From NCBI RefSeq assembly GCF_017815135.1, contig NZ_JAGJCF010000002.1:310001-374000 (forward strand): a DNA stretch of 64,000 nucleotides, written 5' to 3'. The stretch is from Jiella mangrovi (GTDB taxonomy: Bacteria; Pseudomonadota; Alphaproteobacteria; Rhizobiales; Rhizobiaceae). Position 1 is the first letter of the stretch; each line of letters starts with the position of its first letter. The notes under the pieces were generated by a model. The model was not told the origin of the DNA. It saw nothing but the letters and a program-made list of their open reading frames with translations, and searched no databases. Both the position numbers and the translations under genes were made by a program. Of the stretch, positions 17,200 through 27,365 are shown piece after piece.

Positions 17200-18135
17200 T
17201 CAGCCGGCCCAGCCGTCGAAGAAGCCGGGGCCGGCAGCCTCCAAAACCGTCCGGCCCGCAAGTCTGCCGATCAGCTCGGCATCCTCGACGACGCCTTCGC
17301 GGCGCGTTTCGTGCATCTCGCTGCCGTCGGGCGTCAGAATCACGCCGTGCAGCGACAAGGTCCCGTCGCCGGCGATCCTGGCATGAGCGGCAATCGGGGT
17401 GCGACACGACCCGTCGAGCTCGGCCAGAAAGGCGCGCTCGGCGGTCAAAGCGATCGTCGTCGGCCGGTCGGAAATCGCTTCGACCAGCCGTTTCACCCTC
17501 TCGTCGCCGATCCGGCTTTCGATGCAGATCGCTCCCTGCCCCGGAGCCGGCGGAAAAACCTCGGGATCGAGGATCTCGGTCGCCAGATGCTGCATGTCCA
17601 TCCGATTGAGGCCGGCCATGGCGAGCAGTGTGCCGTCGGCCTGCCCTTCCTCCAGCTTCCTCAGCCGGGTCTGCACGTTGCCGCGAAAGATGATGACGTC
17701 GAGATCGGGGCGCATGCGTTTCAGCATCGCCTGCCGCCGCAGCGACGCGGAGCCGATCGTCGCGCCCTCTGGAAGCTCGGCGATCGTCTTCGCCGCACGG
17801 CCGATGAAGACGTCGCGCACGTCCTCACGCGGCAGAAAGGCCGAAATTTCCAGACCGTCCGGCAAGCCCGTCGCCATGTCCTTCGACGAGTGCACGGCGA
17901 GGTCGATCCGGTCATCGAGGAGCGCCGCCTCGATCTCCTTGGTGAAAAGCCCCTTGCCGCCGACCTCGGAAAGCGGCCGGTCGAGAATGCGGTCGCCCGA
18001 GGTCGAGATGACGTCGATCGAGAAGGCGTCCTCCGGCAGGTCGTGCGCCGCCATCAGCCGGGCGCGAACCTCGCTGGCCTGAGCCAGCGCCAGCTGGCTG
18101 CCGCGCGTCCCGATTCGGATTTTCGTATCGCTCAA
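17200..18135 (-). CDS. hemC: Hydroxymethylbilane synthase (porphobilinogen deaminase)
   Basis: A 311-aa enzyme joining four porphobilinogens into hydroxymethylbilane. It shows [13 protein letters not shown] at the N-terminus, [11 protein letters not shown] (active-site region), [20 protein letters not shown], and the dipyrromethane-cofactor Cys in [13 protein letters not shown]. The start is TTG at 18135, with GGGGAG 5 bases upstream and the sequence [12 protein letters not shown] directly following. A GTG two codons earlier directly abuts the ribosome binding site, so it is less likely. First gene of the heme/mic60 operon, divergent from tsaD. Confidence 0.96.
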   Translation of the reverse strand: MSDTKIRIGTRGSQLALAQASEVRARLMAAHDLPEDAFSIDVISTSGDRILDRPLSEVGGKGLFTKEIEAALLDDRIDLAVHSSKDMATGLPDGLEISAFLPREDVRDVFIGRAAKTIAELPEGATIGSASLRRQAMLKRMRPDLDVIIFRGNVQTRLRKLEEGQADGTLLAMAGLNRMDMQHLATEILDPEVFPPAPGQGAICIESRIGDERVKRLVEAISDRPTTIALTAERAFLAELDGSCRTPIAAHARIAGDGTLSLHGVILTPDGSEMHETRREGVVEDAELIGRLAGRTVLEAAGPGFFDGWAG

Positions 18136-18414
18136 GCTCACTCCCCAATAGGTCCTGGCACACGCGTCGTCTTGCGACGTGCGTCCGTCTTCGTCTCGGC
18201 CGGCGCACCACCAGCGCAGCGGTCCCCGCCTTGCCATCACGCGATGAGATCGCGCATAGCATGGCGTGATCAAGGGCAAGGAGCAATCTCCGGTCGCGCC
18301 GAACCGCCCTGCCCCCGGCCACCGACGCTCCTGTCGACGAGCCGAGGGCGGGCCAGATGGCCGCCGAAACCACCGAAGCGTCCGCACCGCTCGCCAGGAA
18401 CTGAAGCCACGCCG

Positions 18415-19524
18415 ATGACACAGACTGCGCAATCCATGACCGGCGGGACCATTCTCGGCATCGAGACGAGCTGCGACGAGACCGCGGCTGCGCTCGTTCG
18501 CCGCTCCTCGGATGGCAGCGCCGAGATCCTGTCGAACGTCGTCCTGTCTCAGATCAGCGAGCACGCGGCCTTCGGCGGCGTCGTGCCGGAAATCGCGGCC
18601 AGAGCCCATGTCGAGGCGCTCGACGGGATCGTTCGCGCCGCCCTCGAAGACGCCGGTGCGACGCTCGACGATGTCGATGCCGTCGCGGCGACCGTCGGCC
18701 CCGGCCTCGTCGGCGGGCTTCTGGTCGGGGCGATGACCGGCAAGGCGATCGCCGCAGCGCGCGGTCTGCCCTTCGTCGCGGTCAATCATCTCGAGGGCCA
18801 TGCCCTTTCGCCGCGCCTGTCGGACGGCATCGCCTATCCCTATCTCCTGCTGCTCGTCTCCGGCGGCCACAGCCAGATCCTTCTGGTGCGCGGCCTCGGC
18901 GACTACGAGCGCTGGGGCACGACCATCGACGACGCGCTCGGCGAAGCCTTCGACAAGACGGCAAAGCTCCTGTCCCTGCCCCATCCCGGCGGGCCCAATG
19001 TCGAGAAAATGGCGGCGTCGGGCGATCCGAAGCGCTTTTCCCTGCCGCGGCCGATGAAAGGAGAGGCCCGGCTGGACTTTTCCTTCTCCGGCCTGAAGAC
19101 GGCGCTCCGCCTCGTCGCCGAAGCGAACGCGCCACTTTCCGACGGGGACGTCGCCGATCTTTGCGCAGCCTTCCAGCTCGCCGCCGCCGAAACCGTGGCC
19201 GACCGGGTTCGCCGGGCGCTGGCAAGGTTTCGCGACGAGTTCCCCGGCCTCGCCAACCCCGTCCTCGGCGTTGCCGGCGGCGTCGGCGCCAATCAGGCGA
19301 TCCGCGCAGCGCTCCTTGCCGAATGCATGGCGGCCGGCGCGCGGCTCGTTGCGCCGCCGCTCGTCCTTTGCTCGGACAATGGCGCGATGATCGCCTATGC
19401 CGGGCTCGAACGGCTCGAGGCGGGGCTGACCGATCCGCTCGACGCCGCCGTCCGCTCGCGCTGGCCGCTCGACGAGAAATCCGCGCCGCTGGTCGGCCAT
19501 GGCCGAAGGGGAGCCAAGGCATGA
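18415..19524 (+). CDS. tsaD: tRNA N6-threonylcarbamoyladenosine transferase
   Basis: A 369-aa ASKHA-fold protein that transfers the threonylcarbamoyl group to A37 of ANN-decoding tRNAs, working with TsaB/TsaE. Motifs are [15 protein letters not shown] at the N-terminus, the metal-binding NHLEGHALS (HxxxH), [12 protein letters not shown], and GVAGGVGAN. The ATG at 18415 gives the standard N-terminus. It overlaps gpsA by 4 bases (ATGA), so translation is probably coupled. The 279-base gap to divergent hemC holds the promoters of both. Confidence 0.97.
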   Translation: MTQTAQSMTGGTILGIETSCDETAAALVRRSSDGSAEILSNVVLSQISEHAAFGGVVPEIAARAHVEALDGIVRAALEDAGATLDDVDAVAATVGPGLVGGLLVGAMTGKAIAAARGLPFVAVNHLEGHALSPRLSDGIAYPYLLLLVSGGHSQILLVRGLGDYERWGTTIDDALGEAFDKTAKLLSLPHPGGPNVEKMAASGDPKRFSLPRPMKGEARLDFSFSGLKTALRLVAEANAPLSDGDVADLCAAFQLAAAETVADRVRRALARFRDEFPGLANPVLGVAGGVGANQAIRAALLAECMAAGARLVAPPLVLCSDNGAMIAYAGLERLEAGLTDPLDAAVRSRWPLDEKSAPLVGHGRRGAKA

Positions 19525-20501
19525 GCCGGATCGCCGTCGTCGGCGCAGGCGCCTGGGGCACGGCGCTCGCCGCCCTCCATGCCAGAGGCGGCCAAACCGT
19601 CCATCTCGTCGGGCGCGACGCCAGCAGCCTTGCCGCAATCAACGAGCATCACGAGAATCGGCGATACCTTCCGGGCATAGCCCTGCCCCCGGCAATTCAG
19701 GCCACCGATGATCCCGAATTGGCGCTGGCGGACGCCGAGTTCGTCCTGCTCGTCGTCCCCTCCCAGAGTCTTGCCGGCGTGGCCGCGAGCCTCGAGCCGC
19801 ATCTTGCACCCGGTGCGACACTGGTTCTCTGCGCCAAGGGCATCGAGCGGCAGACCGGCCGATTCATGTCGGAACTCGTCGCGGGCCCCCTCGCGCCCCA
19901 CCCGGTCGCCGCGCTGTCGGGTCCGAGTTTTGCCAGCGACGTCGCGCGCGACCTGCCGACGGCGGTGACCGTCGCGGCAACAGACGCCGACGCTGCCGAC
20001 GCTCTGGCCCGGCAACTCTCCAGCGGGACCTTCCGCTGCTATGCCAGCGACGATCTCACCGGCGTCGAAGCCGGCGGCGCCCTGAAGAACGTCCTGGCAC
20101 TCGCCGCCGGCATCGTCAGCGGGCGCAACCTCGGCGCCTCCGCCCAGGCCGCCCTCGTCACCCGCGGCTTCGTCGAACTCCGGCGGCTCGGCGAAGCGCT
20201 CGGGGGCCGGGCGGAAACGCTGATGGGCCTCTCAGGACTCGGCGATCTCGTTCTCACCTGCTCATCACCGCAATCGCGTAATTTCGCCTATGGCGCCGCC
20301 CTCGGGCGGGGCGAGGATCTGTCGAACCTCAAGCTCGCCGAAGGCGTCTACACCGCGGCGATCGCCCTTCGTCTGGCGCAGCAATCGGGCATCGAGGCGC
20401 CGATCGTCGAGACCGTCGCGGCCGTCCTCGAGCGCGAGCTGACGGTGGACGAGGCCGTCCAGCGGCTCCTGGCAAGGCCGCTGAAACGCGAAGTCGGTTG
20501 A
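19521..20501 (+). CDS. gpsA: Glycerol-3-phosphate dehydrogenase [NAD(P)+]
   Basis: A 326-aa soluble enzyme that reduces dihydroxyacetone phosphate to sn-glycerol-3-phosphate for phospholipid synthesis. The N-terminal [12 protein letters not shown] is the dinucleotide-binding loop. Further motifs are [15 protein letters not shown], and [13 protein letters not shown] with the catalytic Lys, then [12 protein letters not shown]. It follows tsaD with an ATGA overlap, a common arrangement in this group. Confidence 0.97.
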   Translation: MSRIAVVGAGAWGTALAALHARGGQTVHLVGRDASSLAAINEHHENRRYLPGIALPPAIQATDDPELALADAEFVLLVVPSQSLAGVAASLEPHLAPGATLVLCAKGIERQTGRFMSELVAGPLAPHPVAALSGPSFASDVARDLPTAVTVAATDADAADALARQLSSGTFRCYASDDLTGVEAGGALKNVLALAAGIVSGRNLGASAQAALVTRGFVELRRLGEALGGRAETLMGLSGLGDLVLTCSSPQSRNFAYGAALGRGEDLSNLKLAEGVYTAAIALRLAQQSGIEAPIVETVAAVLERELTVDEAVQRLLARPLKREVG

Positions 20502-20601
20502 AAGCCTTCTCCGCTTTCGATAGCTCCTTGATCGAAATCCTTCCCGTCGGCCGCAGCTTCGCAGAGAGGCTTGCGCGCCGGCCAAACCTCGGGGACCCGC
20601 C

Positions 20602-20892
20602 ATGCTCTACGCCATCATCTGCACCGACAAGGCCGACCATCTGGACGTCCGCATGGATGCCCGCCCGGACCATCTGGCCCATTTGAAAGGCCTCGGCGAC
20701 ACCCTGAAATTCGCCGGCCCCTTCCTCGGCGAAGACGAAAAGCCGACCGGCAGCCTCGTGGTGGTCGAGGCCGAGACGCTCGATGCCGCACGGGCGATCG
20801 CCGCGGCCGACCCCTATGCCAAGGCCGGCCTCTTCTCCAACGTCGCCGTCACCCGCTGGAACTGGACCGTCAACAACCCGGATGCCGCGTAA
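20602..20892 (+). CDS. YciI-like protein
   Basis: A 96-aa YCII-domain protein with a ferredoxin-like fold. Family marks are the N-terminal LYAIICTDK strand, the HLAHLKGLGDTLKFAGPFL segment with the conserved His, and the ending SNVAVTRWNWTVNN. Its function is not established; members are proposed as small enzymes or ligand binders. It probably belongs to the tsaD-gpsA run, 100 bases after gpsA, and is followed 1 base later by the EVE-domain gene. Confidence 0.9.
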   Translation: MLYAIICTDKADHLDVRMDARPDHLAHLKGLGDTLKFAGPFLGEDEKPTGSLVVVEAETLDAARAIAAADPYAKAGLFSNVAVTRWNWTVNNPDAA

Positions 20893-20893
20893 G

Positions 20894-21331
20894 ATGCGCT
20901 ATTGGCTCTACAAGTCGGAACCGGCCACCTGGTCCTGGGACCAGCAGAAGGAAAAGGGCGCGGCCGGCGAGGAATGGACGGGCGTGCGTAATTATCAGGC
21001 CCGCAATTTCATGCGCGAGATGAGCGTCGGCGATCGCGGCTTCTTCTACCACTCCAACGAGGGCAAGGAGATCGTCGGCATCGTCGAGGTGGTGAAGGAA
21101 GCCCATCCCGATTCGACCGCCGACGACGCCAAGTGGGAGTGCGTCGACATCAAGGCCGTAATGGACGTGCCCAAGCCGGTGTCGCTGGAGCAGGTCAAGG
21201 CCGAGCCGAAGCTGAAGGACATGGTGCTGGTCAACAATTCGCGCCTCTCGGTCCAGCCGGTGACGGAGGCCGAGTTCGCCTATGTCTGCGAACTGGCCGG
21301 CGTCGATCCCGAAAAGGCGATGAAGGGGTGA
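20894..21331 (+). CDS. EVE domain-containing protein
   Basis: A 145-aa protein of the EVE/PUA-like family (thymocyte nuclear protein 1-like). It has the hallmark YWLYKSEPATWSWDQQ start, WTGVRNYQARNFMREM, and FYHSNEGKEIVGIVEVVKEA. EVE domains bind modified DNA or RNA bases; the target here is unknown. The ATG at 20894 gives the canonical MRYWLYKSEP start. An in-frame ATG at 20882, overlapping the YciI gene's end, is a possible alternative. Confidence 0.94.
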   Translation: MRYWLYKSEPATWSWDQQKEKGAAGEEWTGVRNYQARNFMREMSVGDRGFFYHSNEGKEIVGIVEVVKEAHPDSTADDAKWECVDIKAVMDVPKPVSLEQVKAEPKLKDMVLVNNSRLSVQPVTEAEFAYVCELAGVDPEKAMKG

Positions 21332-21399
21332 TGCGGGCGACGGGCGGTGTTGCATCGAGACATGCGCGGGCGCTGGATTGGATGGCGCCGCCCTCACCA

Positions 21400-21536
21400 C
21401 TTCGTCATTCTCGGGCTCCGTCCCGAGAATCCAGGAGCCGTGGGGCACAATCCGTTTCAACGCAACGAAGACGCGAGCGGCCGGCGATTTTGGCAAGCGC
21501 CCCTGGATTCTCGGGACGGGGCCCGAGAATGACGAG
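21400..21536. repeat. Palindromic interspersed repeat pair, locus C
   Basis: The left unit (21400-21435) reads TTCGTCATTCTCGGGCTCCG and then TCCCGAGAATCCAGG. The right unit (21502-21536) is its reverse complement with one or two changes, 66 bases away. It shares its palindrome and the flanking CCAG/CTGG with locus B. The remainder of 21332-21663 shows nothing recognisable. Confidence 0.85.
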
Positions 21537-21663
21537 TCGTACAAGCTCGCGCCCCTCTTTGCGCTGGCTGCTCAGCGGCGCCTGATCAGCAAGGCGATAA
21601 GTTGCCGACGCGATCCCTCGCGGCGATCCATATTGGGTGACACGAGCGCCCGAGCCTGTCTCC

Positions 21664-21688
21664 GGAACCAATCGGTGCACGGAACATT
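21664..21688 (+). promoter_or_regulatory. Candidate EcfG-type (general stress) promoter
   Basis: GGAAC at 21664-21668 and CATT at 21685-21688 are 16 bases apart. The rhizobial general-stress sigma factor EcfG recognises GGAAC-N16/17-CGTT, so the -10 element has one mismatch. The implied transcript start would lie about 25-30 bases before the DUF3072 gene. This is a motif match by eye only. Confidence 0.35.
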
Positions 21689-21721
21689 TCCGGAACAACC
21701 AGATCAAACCGGAGATGAACC

Positions 21722-21946
21722 ATGAGCCAGACAGACGCCAAGACCGACACCGGATCGAACACCGAGAAGGACCCGTCCGACTGGACGACGGGCGGCGAGC
21801 CGATGACCGGCGCGCAGGCCTCCTACCTCAAGACGCTCTGCGAGGAGACCGGCCATCCCTTCGACGACCAGCTGACCAAGGCCGACGCCTCGAAGCTGAT
21901 CGACCTTCTGCAGGGCGAGAGCGAGCGGGTGAAAAGCGAGGGATGA
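21722..21946 (+). CDS. DUF3072 domain-containing protein
   Basis: A 74-aa hydrophilic protein with the family core DPSDWTTGGEPMTGAQASYL followed by KTLCEETG and LTKADASKLIDLLQ. The function is unknown; small DUF3072 proteins often occur with stress genes in alphaproteobacteria. GGAG lies about 5 bases before the ATG. A possible EcfG-type promoter sits just upstream, consistent with stress induction but unproven. Confidence 0.92.
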   Translation: MSQTDAKTDTGSNTEKDPSDWTTGGEPMTGAQASYLKTLCEETGHPFDDQLTKADASKLIDLLQGESERVKSEG

Positions 21947-22060
21947 GCGGTTGGCTGCAGGCTGTCGGCGCCCGTTGATCCTGAGATTGCGGGGGGCGCG
22001 AGACCTGGCCGATCGGGTTTCCGCCGCAGACAGCCTGAACAGGCTCGCAGCCCCCTCAAA

Positions 22061-22209
22061 GCTTCGTCATCCCGGGCCTGCCCCGGGACCCGTTCCTCTG
22101 CATCTGAAAAATCTCTTCGATACAGAATAGACAATGAGATAGCTGTCGGCCGCCCTTGCAGCGTCGATGGTTTGGAATGGATCCCGGGTCAAGCCCGGGA
22201 TGACGAAGC
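22061..22209. repeat. Palindromic interspersed repeat pair, locus D
   Basis: The left unit (22061-22096) contains GTCATCCCGGGCCTGCCCCG and continues to GACCCGTTCCTCTGC. The right unit (22174-22209) contains GGAATGGATCCCGGGTCAAG and ends CCCGGGATGACGAAGC. Both arms with their flanks match locus E in the opposite orientation, so D and E are two copies of one bipartite element of about 150 bases. It fills most of the 326-base gap before rpe; nothing else is seen there. Confidence 0.85.
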
Positions 22210-22272
22210 GGATGGGTGGGGCGCTTGCGTGCAGCTCTTATGTGCGCGGGATCGACCGCGACTCACGCAACC

Positions 22273-22950
22273 CTACGACACCGCCCCAAACGCCGCATCG
22301 CGGATCGCCGCCATGTTGCGCTCGTAGTCGGCCGGCGTCCCGCCCTTGAACACGGCCGAACCGGCGACGAGGGCGTTCGCCCCGGCGGCGGCGACCAGCG
22401 GCGCGGTCTGTGGCGTGATGCCGCCGTCGACCTCGATGTCGATCGGACGGTCGCCGATCATCGCCTTCACCCGGGCGATCTTGTCGCAGACGGCGGGGAT
22501 GAAGGCCTGGCCGCCGAAGCCGGGATTGACGGTCATCAGGAGGACGAGGTCGAGCCGGTCGAGGACATACTGGATGACGCTTTCGGGCGTCGACGGGTTG
22601 AGCGCGACGCCGGCCTTCTTGCCCGTCGCCTTGATCGCCTGGAGCGAGCGGTCGAGATGGGTCGTCGCCTCGGCATGGACGGTGATGATGTCGCAGCCGG
22701 CCTCGGCGAAGGCCTCGATATAGGGGTCGCAGGGCTCGATCATCAGATGGCAGTCGAACACCTTCGGCGACGATGCGCGGATCGCTTTGACGATCGGCGG
22801 GCCGAAGGTGATGTTGGGGACGAAATGCCCATCCATCACGTCGAGATGGATCCAGTCCGCCCCCATCTGGTCGACCGCCGCGACCTCTTCGCCGAGCCGG
22901 GAAAAATCCGCCGAAAGGATGGACGGGGCGATGACGATCGGTCGGCTCAT
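22273..22950 (-). CDS. rpe: Ribulose-phosphate 3-epimerase
   Basis: A 225-aa TIM-barrel enzyme interconverting ribulose-5-phosphate and xylulose-5-phosphate in the pentose phosphate and Calvin pathways. Motifs are [35 protein letters not shown] (metal and catalytic Asp), [25 protein letters not shown] and IEVDGGI. AGAGGAGAG precedes the ATG. It lies 320 bases downstream of tkt on the same strand, so it may be a separate unit next to the Calvin-cycle operon. Confidence 0.97.
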   Translation of the reverse strand: MSRPIVIAPSILSADFSRLGEEVAAVDQMGADWIHLDVMDGHFVPNITFGPPIVKAIRASSPKVFDCHLMIEPCDPYIEAFAEAGCDIITVHAEATTHLDRSLQAIKATGKKAGVALNPSTPESVIQYVLDRLDLVLLMTVNPGFGGQAFIPAVCDKIARVKAMIGDRPIDIEVDGGITPQTAPLVAAAGANALVAGSAVFKGGTPADYERNMAAIRDAAFGAVS

Positions 22951-23229
22951 GAATGTCTCTCCTCTTTCACCGCCCGCAGGTGAACATGGTCTGCGCTCTC
23001 GCGGCGCTTTTGCAGGAACGGCCGGCGGACCGCAACGTCTTCGACCATGGGGGCACGCAGCGGTCGATGTCGCGGCGCGCCTTAACCCTTCGAGGCTCGC
23101 TCCGCTCGCGCCACAGGATGAGGGCTCCAGAGGAGCATGCGGGTGTCGCGATCGCCATGGGCGCGGCGGCTGGCGCGTTCCATCATCGCGCCGGAGGCAC
23201 GACGATGCCGGTCCTCTTCTCCACGATAG
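22951..23229. other. Gap between tkt and rpe
   Basis: Apart from the hairpin at 23230-23252, this stretch shows no gene, RNA or repeat that I can support. It should hold the rpe promoter if rpe is transcribed separately from tkt. Confidence 0.5.
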
Positions 23230-23252
23230 GGGCCGGCTGGTTCAGCCGGCCC
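23230..23252 (-). terminator. Hairpin downstream of tkt
   Basis: GGGCCGGCTG and CAGCCGGCCC form a 10-base stem with a 3-base loop, 18 bases beyond the tkt stop codon. There is no U-tract after it, so termination would be partial or Rho-assisted. It may separate the fbp-prk-tkt operon from rpe. Confidence 0.5.
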
Positions 23253-23270
23253 TTCGCTTCATGTTCTGGC

Positions 23271-25280
23271 TTATTGCCGCAGCATCTCGCCGGCCGCCTC
23301 GACGACGGCGTCGGCCGTGATGCCGAACTTTTCATAGACTTCCGGCGCCGGCGCCGAAGCGCCGAAGGTGGTCATGCCGATGAAGCGGCCGTCCTCGCCG
23401 ATCCAGCGGTCCCAGCCGAGCCGTGCCGCCGCCTCGATGGCGATGCGCGGCGCCGAGCCGAGGACGGACTTGCGATAGGCCGCGTCCTGCTCCTCGAAAA
23501 GCTCCCAGCAGGGCATGGAGACCACCGCGACCTTCAGGCCCTTTTCCTCCAGCTGCCTGGCCGCCTCGACGGCGATCTCGACTTCGGTGCCGGTGGAAAG
23601 GATCGTCAGGTCGCGAACCGCGCCCGGATCCTTCAGAAGATAGGCGCCCTTGCGGGTCTGATTCTCCGAGACCGAGCCCGATCGCACCGTCGGCACGCCC
23701 TGGCGCGACAGCGCCATGACGGAGGGACGCTTGGTCTCGCCCATGGCGATCTCCCAGGCCTCGTTGGTCTCGACGGCATCGGCCGGCCGGAACAGGAGGA
23801 GGTTCGGCGTCGCCCGGTGGATCGCCAGATGCTCGATCGGCTGGTGGGTCGGACCGTCCTCGCCGAGGCCGATGGAATCATGGGTCATGACATAGACGAC
23901 GCGGATGCCCATCAGCGCCGACAGGCGGATCGCGCCGCGGGCATAGTCGGTGAAGCACATGAATGTGCCGCCATAGGGCACGAAGCCGCCATGCAGCGCG
24001 ATGCCGTTCATCACCGCTGCCATGCCGTGCTCGCGGATGCCGTAGCGGACGTAGCGCCCGGCATATTCGCCCGGCTTTATGTCCTCGAGCCCCTTGGTCT
24101 TGGTGTTGTTGGAGGGGGTCAGATCGGCCGAGCCGCCGATCGTCAGGTCACTCGCACCGTTGATCACCTCGAGCGCCATTTCCGACGCCTTGCGGGTCGC
24201 GACCTTCGGCTTTTCGGTGACGATGTCGGCGCGCGCCTTGGCCATGAGATCGGCGAGGTTTTCCGGCAGCGTCGTCGCGTATTGGGCCTCGAAGGCGGCC
24301 TTGTTCGGCGCGGCCTCGCAGGTCTTCTCCCAGGCTTCCCGAGCCTCGCGCCCCTTCTCGGCGGCCTTGTGCCAGGCTGCGGTGATCGGCTCGGGAATGA
24401 CGAAGGGCTCCGACGTCCAGCCGATGTTCTTGCGCGTCGCCGCGACCTCGTCCTTGCCGAGCGCGCTGCCGTGCACCTTGTCGGTGCCCTGCAGGTTCGG
24501 CGCGCCGTAGCCGATGATGGTGCGGCAGGCGACGAAGGCCGGTTTGTCGCTCTTTCTCGCCTCGACGATCACCTTCTCGATGGCATCGGGATCATGGCCA
24601 TCGACCTCGAAGACGTTCCAGCCATGGGCCTCGAAGCGCTCCTTCTGATCGATCGAGGTCGAGAGCTTGGTGTCGCCGTCGATGGAGATGTGATTGTCGT
24701 CGAAGAAATAGATGAGCTTGTTCAGCTTCAGATGCCCGGCGAGATCGATCGCCTCGTGGGAAATGCCCTCCATCAGACAGCCGTCGCCACAGAAGACGTA
24801 GGTGTAGTGATCGACGAGATCGTCACCGAAGCGGGCGGCGAGCATGCGCTCGGCGAGCGCCATGCCGACGGACATGGTGATGCCCTGGCCGAGCGGCCCG
24901 GTGGTCGCCTCGATACCGGCGGCATGGCCGTATTCCGGGTGGCCGGCGGTCCGGCTGTCCAGCTGGCGGAAATTCTCGATCTCCTCGATCGTCATTTCCG
25001 GAAAGCCGAGGAGATGCATGACCGAATAGAGCAGCATCGAGCCATGGCCGTTCGACAGGACGAAGCGATCGCGGTTCGGCCAGTCGGGCTTGGTGGGATC
25101 GACGCGCAGGAATTTCGAGAACAGGACGGCCGCAACGTCTGCCATGCCCATCGGCATGCCGGGATGGCCGGAATTGGCCTTCTGGACGGCGTCCATCGAC
25201 AGAGCACGGATGGCATTGGCCATGTCGCGCAGCGAGACGCCCGCCATGTCGTGGGGCATGTTTTCGGCGGAATGAGACAT
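23271..25280 (-). CDS. tkt: Transketolase
   Basis: A 669-aa thiamine-diphosphate enzyme moving two-carbon units in the Calvin and pentose phosphate cycles. Seen are [14 protein letters not shown] near the N-terminus, the ThDP motif ([16 protein letters not shown]), and the pyrimidine-domain stretch [17 protein letters not shown]. The ATG at 25280 has AAGGA 8 bases upstream. An in-frame ATG at 25313 would overlap prk by 4 bases (ATGA) but lacks a ribosome binding site. Its place after fbp-prk marks it as the cbbT-type copy. Confidence 0.96.
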   Translation of the reverse strand: MSHSAENMPHDMAGVSLRDMANAIRALSMDAVQKANSGHPGMPMGMADVAAVLFSKFLRVDPTKPDWPNRDRFVLSNGHGSMLLYSVMHLLGFPEMTIEEIENFRQLDSRTAGHPEYGHAAGIEATTGPLGQGITMSVGMALAERMLAARFGDDLVDHYTYVFCGDGCLMEGISHEAIDLAGHLKLNKLIYFFDDNHISIDGDTKLSTSIDQKERFEAHGWNVFEVDGHDPDAIEKVIVEARKSDKPAFVACRTIIGYGAPNLQGTDKVHGSALGKDEVAATRKNIGWTSEPFVIPEPITAAWHKAAEKGREAREAWEKTCEAAPNKAAFEAQYATTLPENLADLMAKARADIVTEKPKVATRKASEMALEVINGASDLTIGGSADLTPSNNTKTKGLEDIKPGEYAGRYVRYGIREHGMAAVMNGIALHGGFVPYGGTFMCFTDYARGAIRLSALMGIRVVYVMTHDSIGLGEDGPTHQPIEHLAIHRATPNLLLFRPADAVETNEAWEIAMGETKRPSVMALSRQGVPTVRSGSVSENQTRKGAYLLKDPGAVRDLTILSTGTEVEIAVEAARQLEEKGLKVAVVSMPCWELFEEQDAAYRKSVLGSAPRIAIEAAARLGWDRWIGEDGRFIGMTTFGASAPAPEVYEKFGITADAVVEAAGEMLRQ

Positions 25281-25309
25281 GTTGTCTTCCTTGGAATTCG
25301 TGTTCGAAC

Positions 25310-26182
25310 TCATGTTGCGCGGCGCTTTTTTTCCATCAGCTGAAGGATCAGCGGCGTCAGGATGAGCTGCATTGCTATGTCGAGCTTGTTGCCCGGCGCA
25401 ACGATCGAGTTGGCGCGAGACATGAAGCTCCCGTGAATCATAGATAGAAGATAGGGAAAATCGATGCCGCGCGGCTTGGCAAAACGGATGACGATCATCG
25501 ATTCGTCCGGTGTCGGGATCCAGCGCGCAATGAACGGATCGGACGTATCGACCACGGGGACGCGCTGGAAGTTGATGTCGGTGCGGGCAAATTGCGGGCA
25601 GATATATTTCACATAGTCGGGCATGCGCCGCAGGATCGTGTCCATCACGGCCTCCGTGGAATAGCCTCTCGTCGCCTTGTCACGGTGAATTTTCTGGATC
25701 CATTCGAGATTGATCACGGGCACGACCCCGATCTTGAGATCGACGAGCGGAGCCAGATCGACGGTCTCGGTCTTCACGCAGCCATGCAGGCCCTCATAGA
25801 ACAGAAGGTCGCTTTCCTCGAGCGGCGCCCATTGCGAGAACGTGCCGGGTTCGGCGCCGTAGAGTTCGGCCTCGTCACGGTCGTGAATGTAGTGACGGGT
25901 CTCGCCCAGGCCCTTTTGTCCGAAATTGCGAAACACCTCCTGCAGCTTTTCCAGGATGTTCGCCTCGGGGCCGAAATGCGAGAAGTCGCGATTTCCGGCG
26001 GCTTCCTCCTGGAGCATCTTGGCCTTCATCGCCTCCCGGTCGTAGCGATGAAAGGCATCCCCCTCGATGAAGGCGGCGCGGACATGCTCGCGGCGGAAAA
26101 TCTGGTCGAAGATATTCTTCACGGACGTCGTGCCCGCGCCGGACGAGCCGGTGATGGCGATGATCGGATGCTTTGCGGACAT
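25310..26182 (-). CDS. prk: Phosphoribulokinase
   Basis: A 290-aa class I (bacterial-type) phosphoribulokinase, making ribulose-1,5-bisphosphate from ribulose-5-phosphate and ATP. The P-loop is [14 protein letters not shown] near residue 12, followed by [16 protein letters not shown]. Later come FYEGLHGCV and [16 protein letters not shown]. The ATG at 26182 has GGGGAGG upstream and gives the family length. Its only known metabolic use is with Rubisco, yet no Rubisco genes are in this window. Confidence 0.96.
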   Translation of the reverse strand: MSAKHPIIAITGSSGAGTTSVKNIFDQIFRREHVRAAFIEGDAFHRYDREAMKAKMLQEEAAGNRDFSHFGPEANILEKLQEVFRNFGQKGLGETRHYIHDRDEAELYGAEPGTFSQWAPLEESDLLFYEGLHGCVKTETVDLAPLVDLKIGVVPVINLEWIQKIHRDKATRGYSTEAVMDTILRRMPDYVKYICPQFARTDINFQRVPVVDTSDPFIARWIPTPDESMIVIRFAKPRGIDFPYLLSMIHGSFMSRANSIVAPGNKLDIAMQLILTPLILQLMEKKRRAT

Positions 26183-26235
26183 CGCGTTTCCTCCCCGATT
26201 CCGGCGCGCCTCCCAACGCGCCGGCCTCATCTCGC

Positions 26236-27273
26236 CTAAGTCCGGAACAGGCTCCTCTTGCCGAACAGCGGCGAGCGCTCGGCAAGTGCGGACGGATCGG
26301 CGATGTATCTCGCCACACGCTCGACCTCGCGCGCCGATCCGAAGACCAGCGGCGTACGGTCATGCAGACCCTCCGGCTCGATATCGAGGATCCGCGTCGT
26401 TCCATCGGTCGCCCCGCCACCGGCATTCTCGACGCACAGCGCGATCGGGTTGGCCTCGTAGACCAGCCGCAGACGGCCCTTGGCATAGCCCTTGCGGCCG
26501 TCACCCGGATAGAGGAACACCCCGCCGCGCAGGAGAATGCGGTAGCAGTCGGCGACCATCGACCCGACCCAGCGCATGTTGAAGTCGCGCTCGCGCGGGC
26601 CTTCGCTGCCGGCCAGAAGATCGTCGATATAGCTGCGGATCGGCTGGTCCCAATGGCGGTAGTTCGAGGCGTTGATGGCGAACTCGCCGGCCTTTTCGCC
26701 CATCGTCATCGACATCTTCAGCGCGATGAACTCGCCGCGGCCCGGCGCATGGATGAAGGTGTGGGTGCCGTTGCCCATCGACATGACGAGAAGGAGCTGC
26801 GGCCCGTAGATGAAGAAGCCGGCGCCGAGCTGCCGCGATCCCTTCTGGCGAAAGACCCGCGACGGATCGGCGCGATGCTCGTCCTCGACCGGCAGGATGG
26901 AAAAAATCGTTCCGATCGAGACATTGGTCTCGATGTTGGACGAGCCGTCCAAGGGATCGATCGCCATCGCCAGATTGGCGTCTGGTTTCAGGGCGACCGC
27001 GTCGTCCTGCTCCTCCGAGCCGAAAAAGGCGAGCGGCGAGGCCTCGGCGGCCTCCATGAAGACCTTGTCGGCAATGACGTCGAGCTCCTTCTGGACATCG
27101 CCGCCGGCATTCGTCGCGCCCTGCGCCTGCCCCATGCCGTCGCCGCCGGCGGCGATCTTGTCGGCCAGCTTGATCGCGGCGCCGGCAAGATGACGGATGG
27201 TGTCTCCGACCTGCCGCTTCAGAGGGTCTTCGCCACATTCCGATTCGAGATGGGCGTCGAGAGACGAAGCCAT
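26236..27273 (-). CDS. fbp: Class I fructose-1,6-bisphosphatase
   Basis: A 345-aa phosphatase releasing phosphate from fructose-1,6-bisphosphate (and often sedoheptulose-1,7-bisphosphate in Calvin-cycle operons). Metal-site and active-site motifs are FGSEEQDD, AIDPLDGSSNIETN and, near the C-terminus, a MYEANPIA-like LVYEANPIALCVENAGG. The ATG at 27273 is preferred because GGAGG lies 5 bases before it; the ATG at 27285 has none. First gene of the fbp-prk-tkt operon, divergent from cbbR. Confidence 0.96.
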   Translation of the reverse strand: MASSLDAHLESECGEDPLKRQVGDTIRHLAGAAIKLADKIAAGGDGMGQAQGATNAGGDVQKELDVIADKVFMEAAEASPLAFFGSEEQDDAVALKPDANLAMAIDPLDGSSNIETNVSIGTIFSILPVEDEHRADPSRVFRQKGSRQLGAGFFIYGPQLLLVMSMGNGTHTFIHAPGRGEFIALKMSMTMGEKAGEFAINASNYRHWDQPIRSYIDDLLAGSEGPRERDFNMRWVGSMVADCYRILLRGGVFLYPGDGRKGYAKGRLRLVYEANPIALCVENAGGGATDGTTRILDIEPEGLHDRTPLVFGSAREVERVARYIADPSALAERSPLFGKRSLFRT

Positions 27274-27365
27274 GTGATCCTCCATTGGGCTGCAAAATTG
27301 TGCGCCTCGCTTGCTCGGTGTCGATGAGCAGGGGCACCCTCATTGGCTAAGTAAAATTTATTATC

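Noticed and set aside
15503-17386. A 627-aa plus-strand open frame opposite mic60 and hemD
   Set aside because: Ala/Pro-rich, no recognisable domain, and fully antisense to convincing genes.
21400-22209. Spaced palindromes considered as a CRISPR array
   Set aside because: Units are inverted pairs with unequal spacing and no uniform direct repeats; no cas genes are present.
22953-25343. A 796-aa plus-strand frame opposite tkt
   Set aside because: Antisense shadow of transketolase with no domain and His/Arg/Gly-rich composition.
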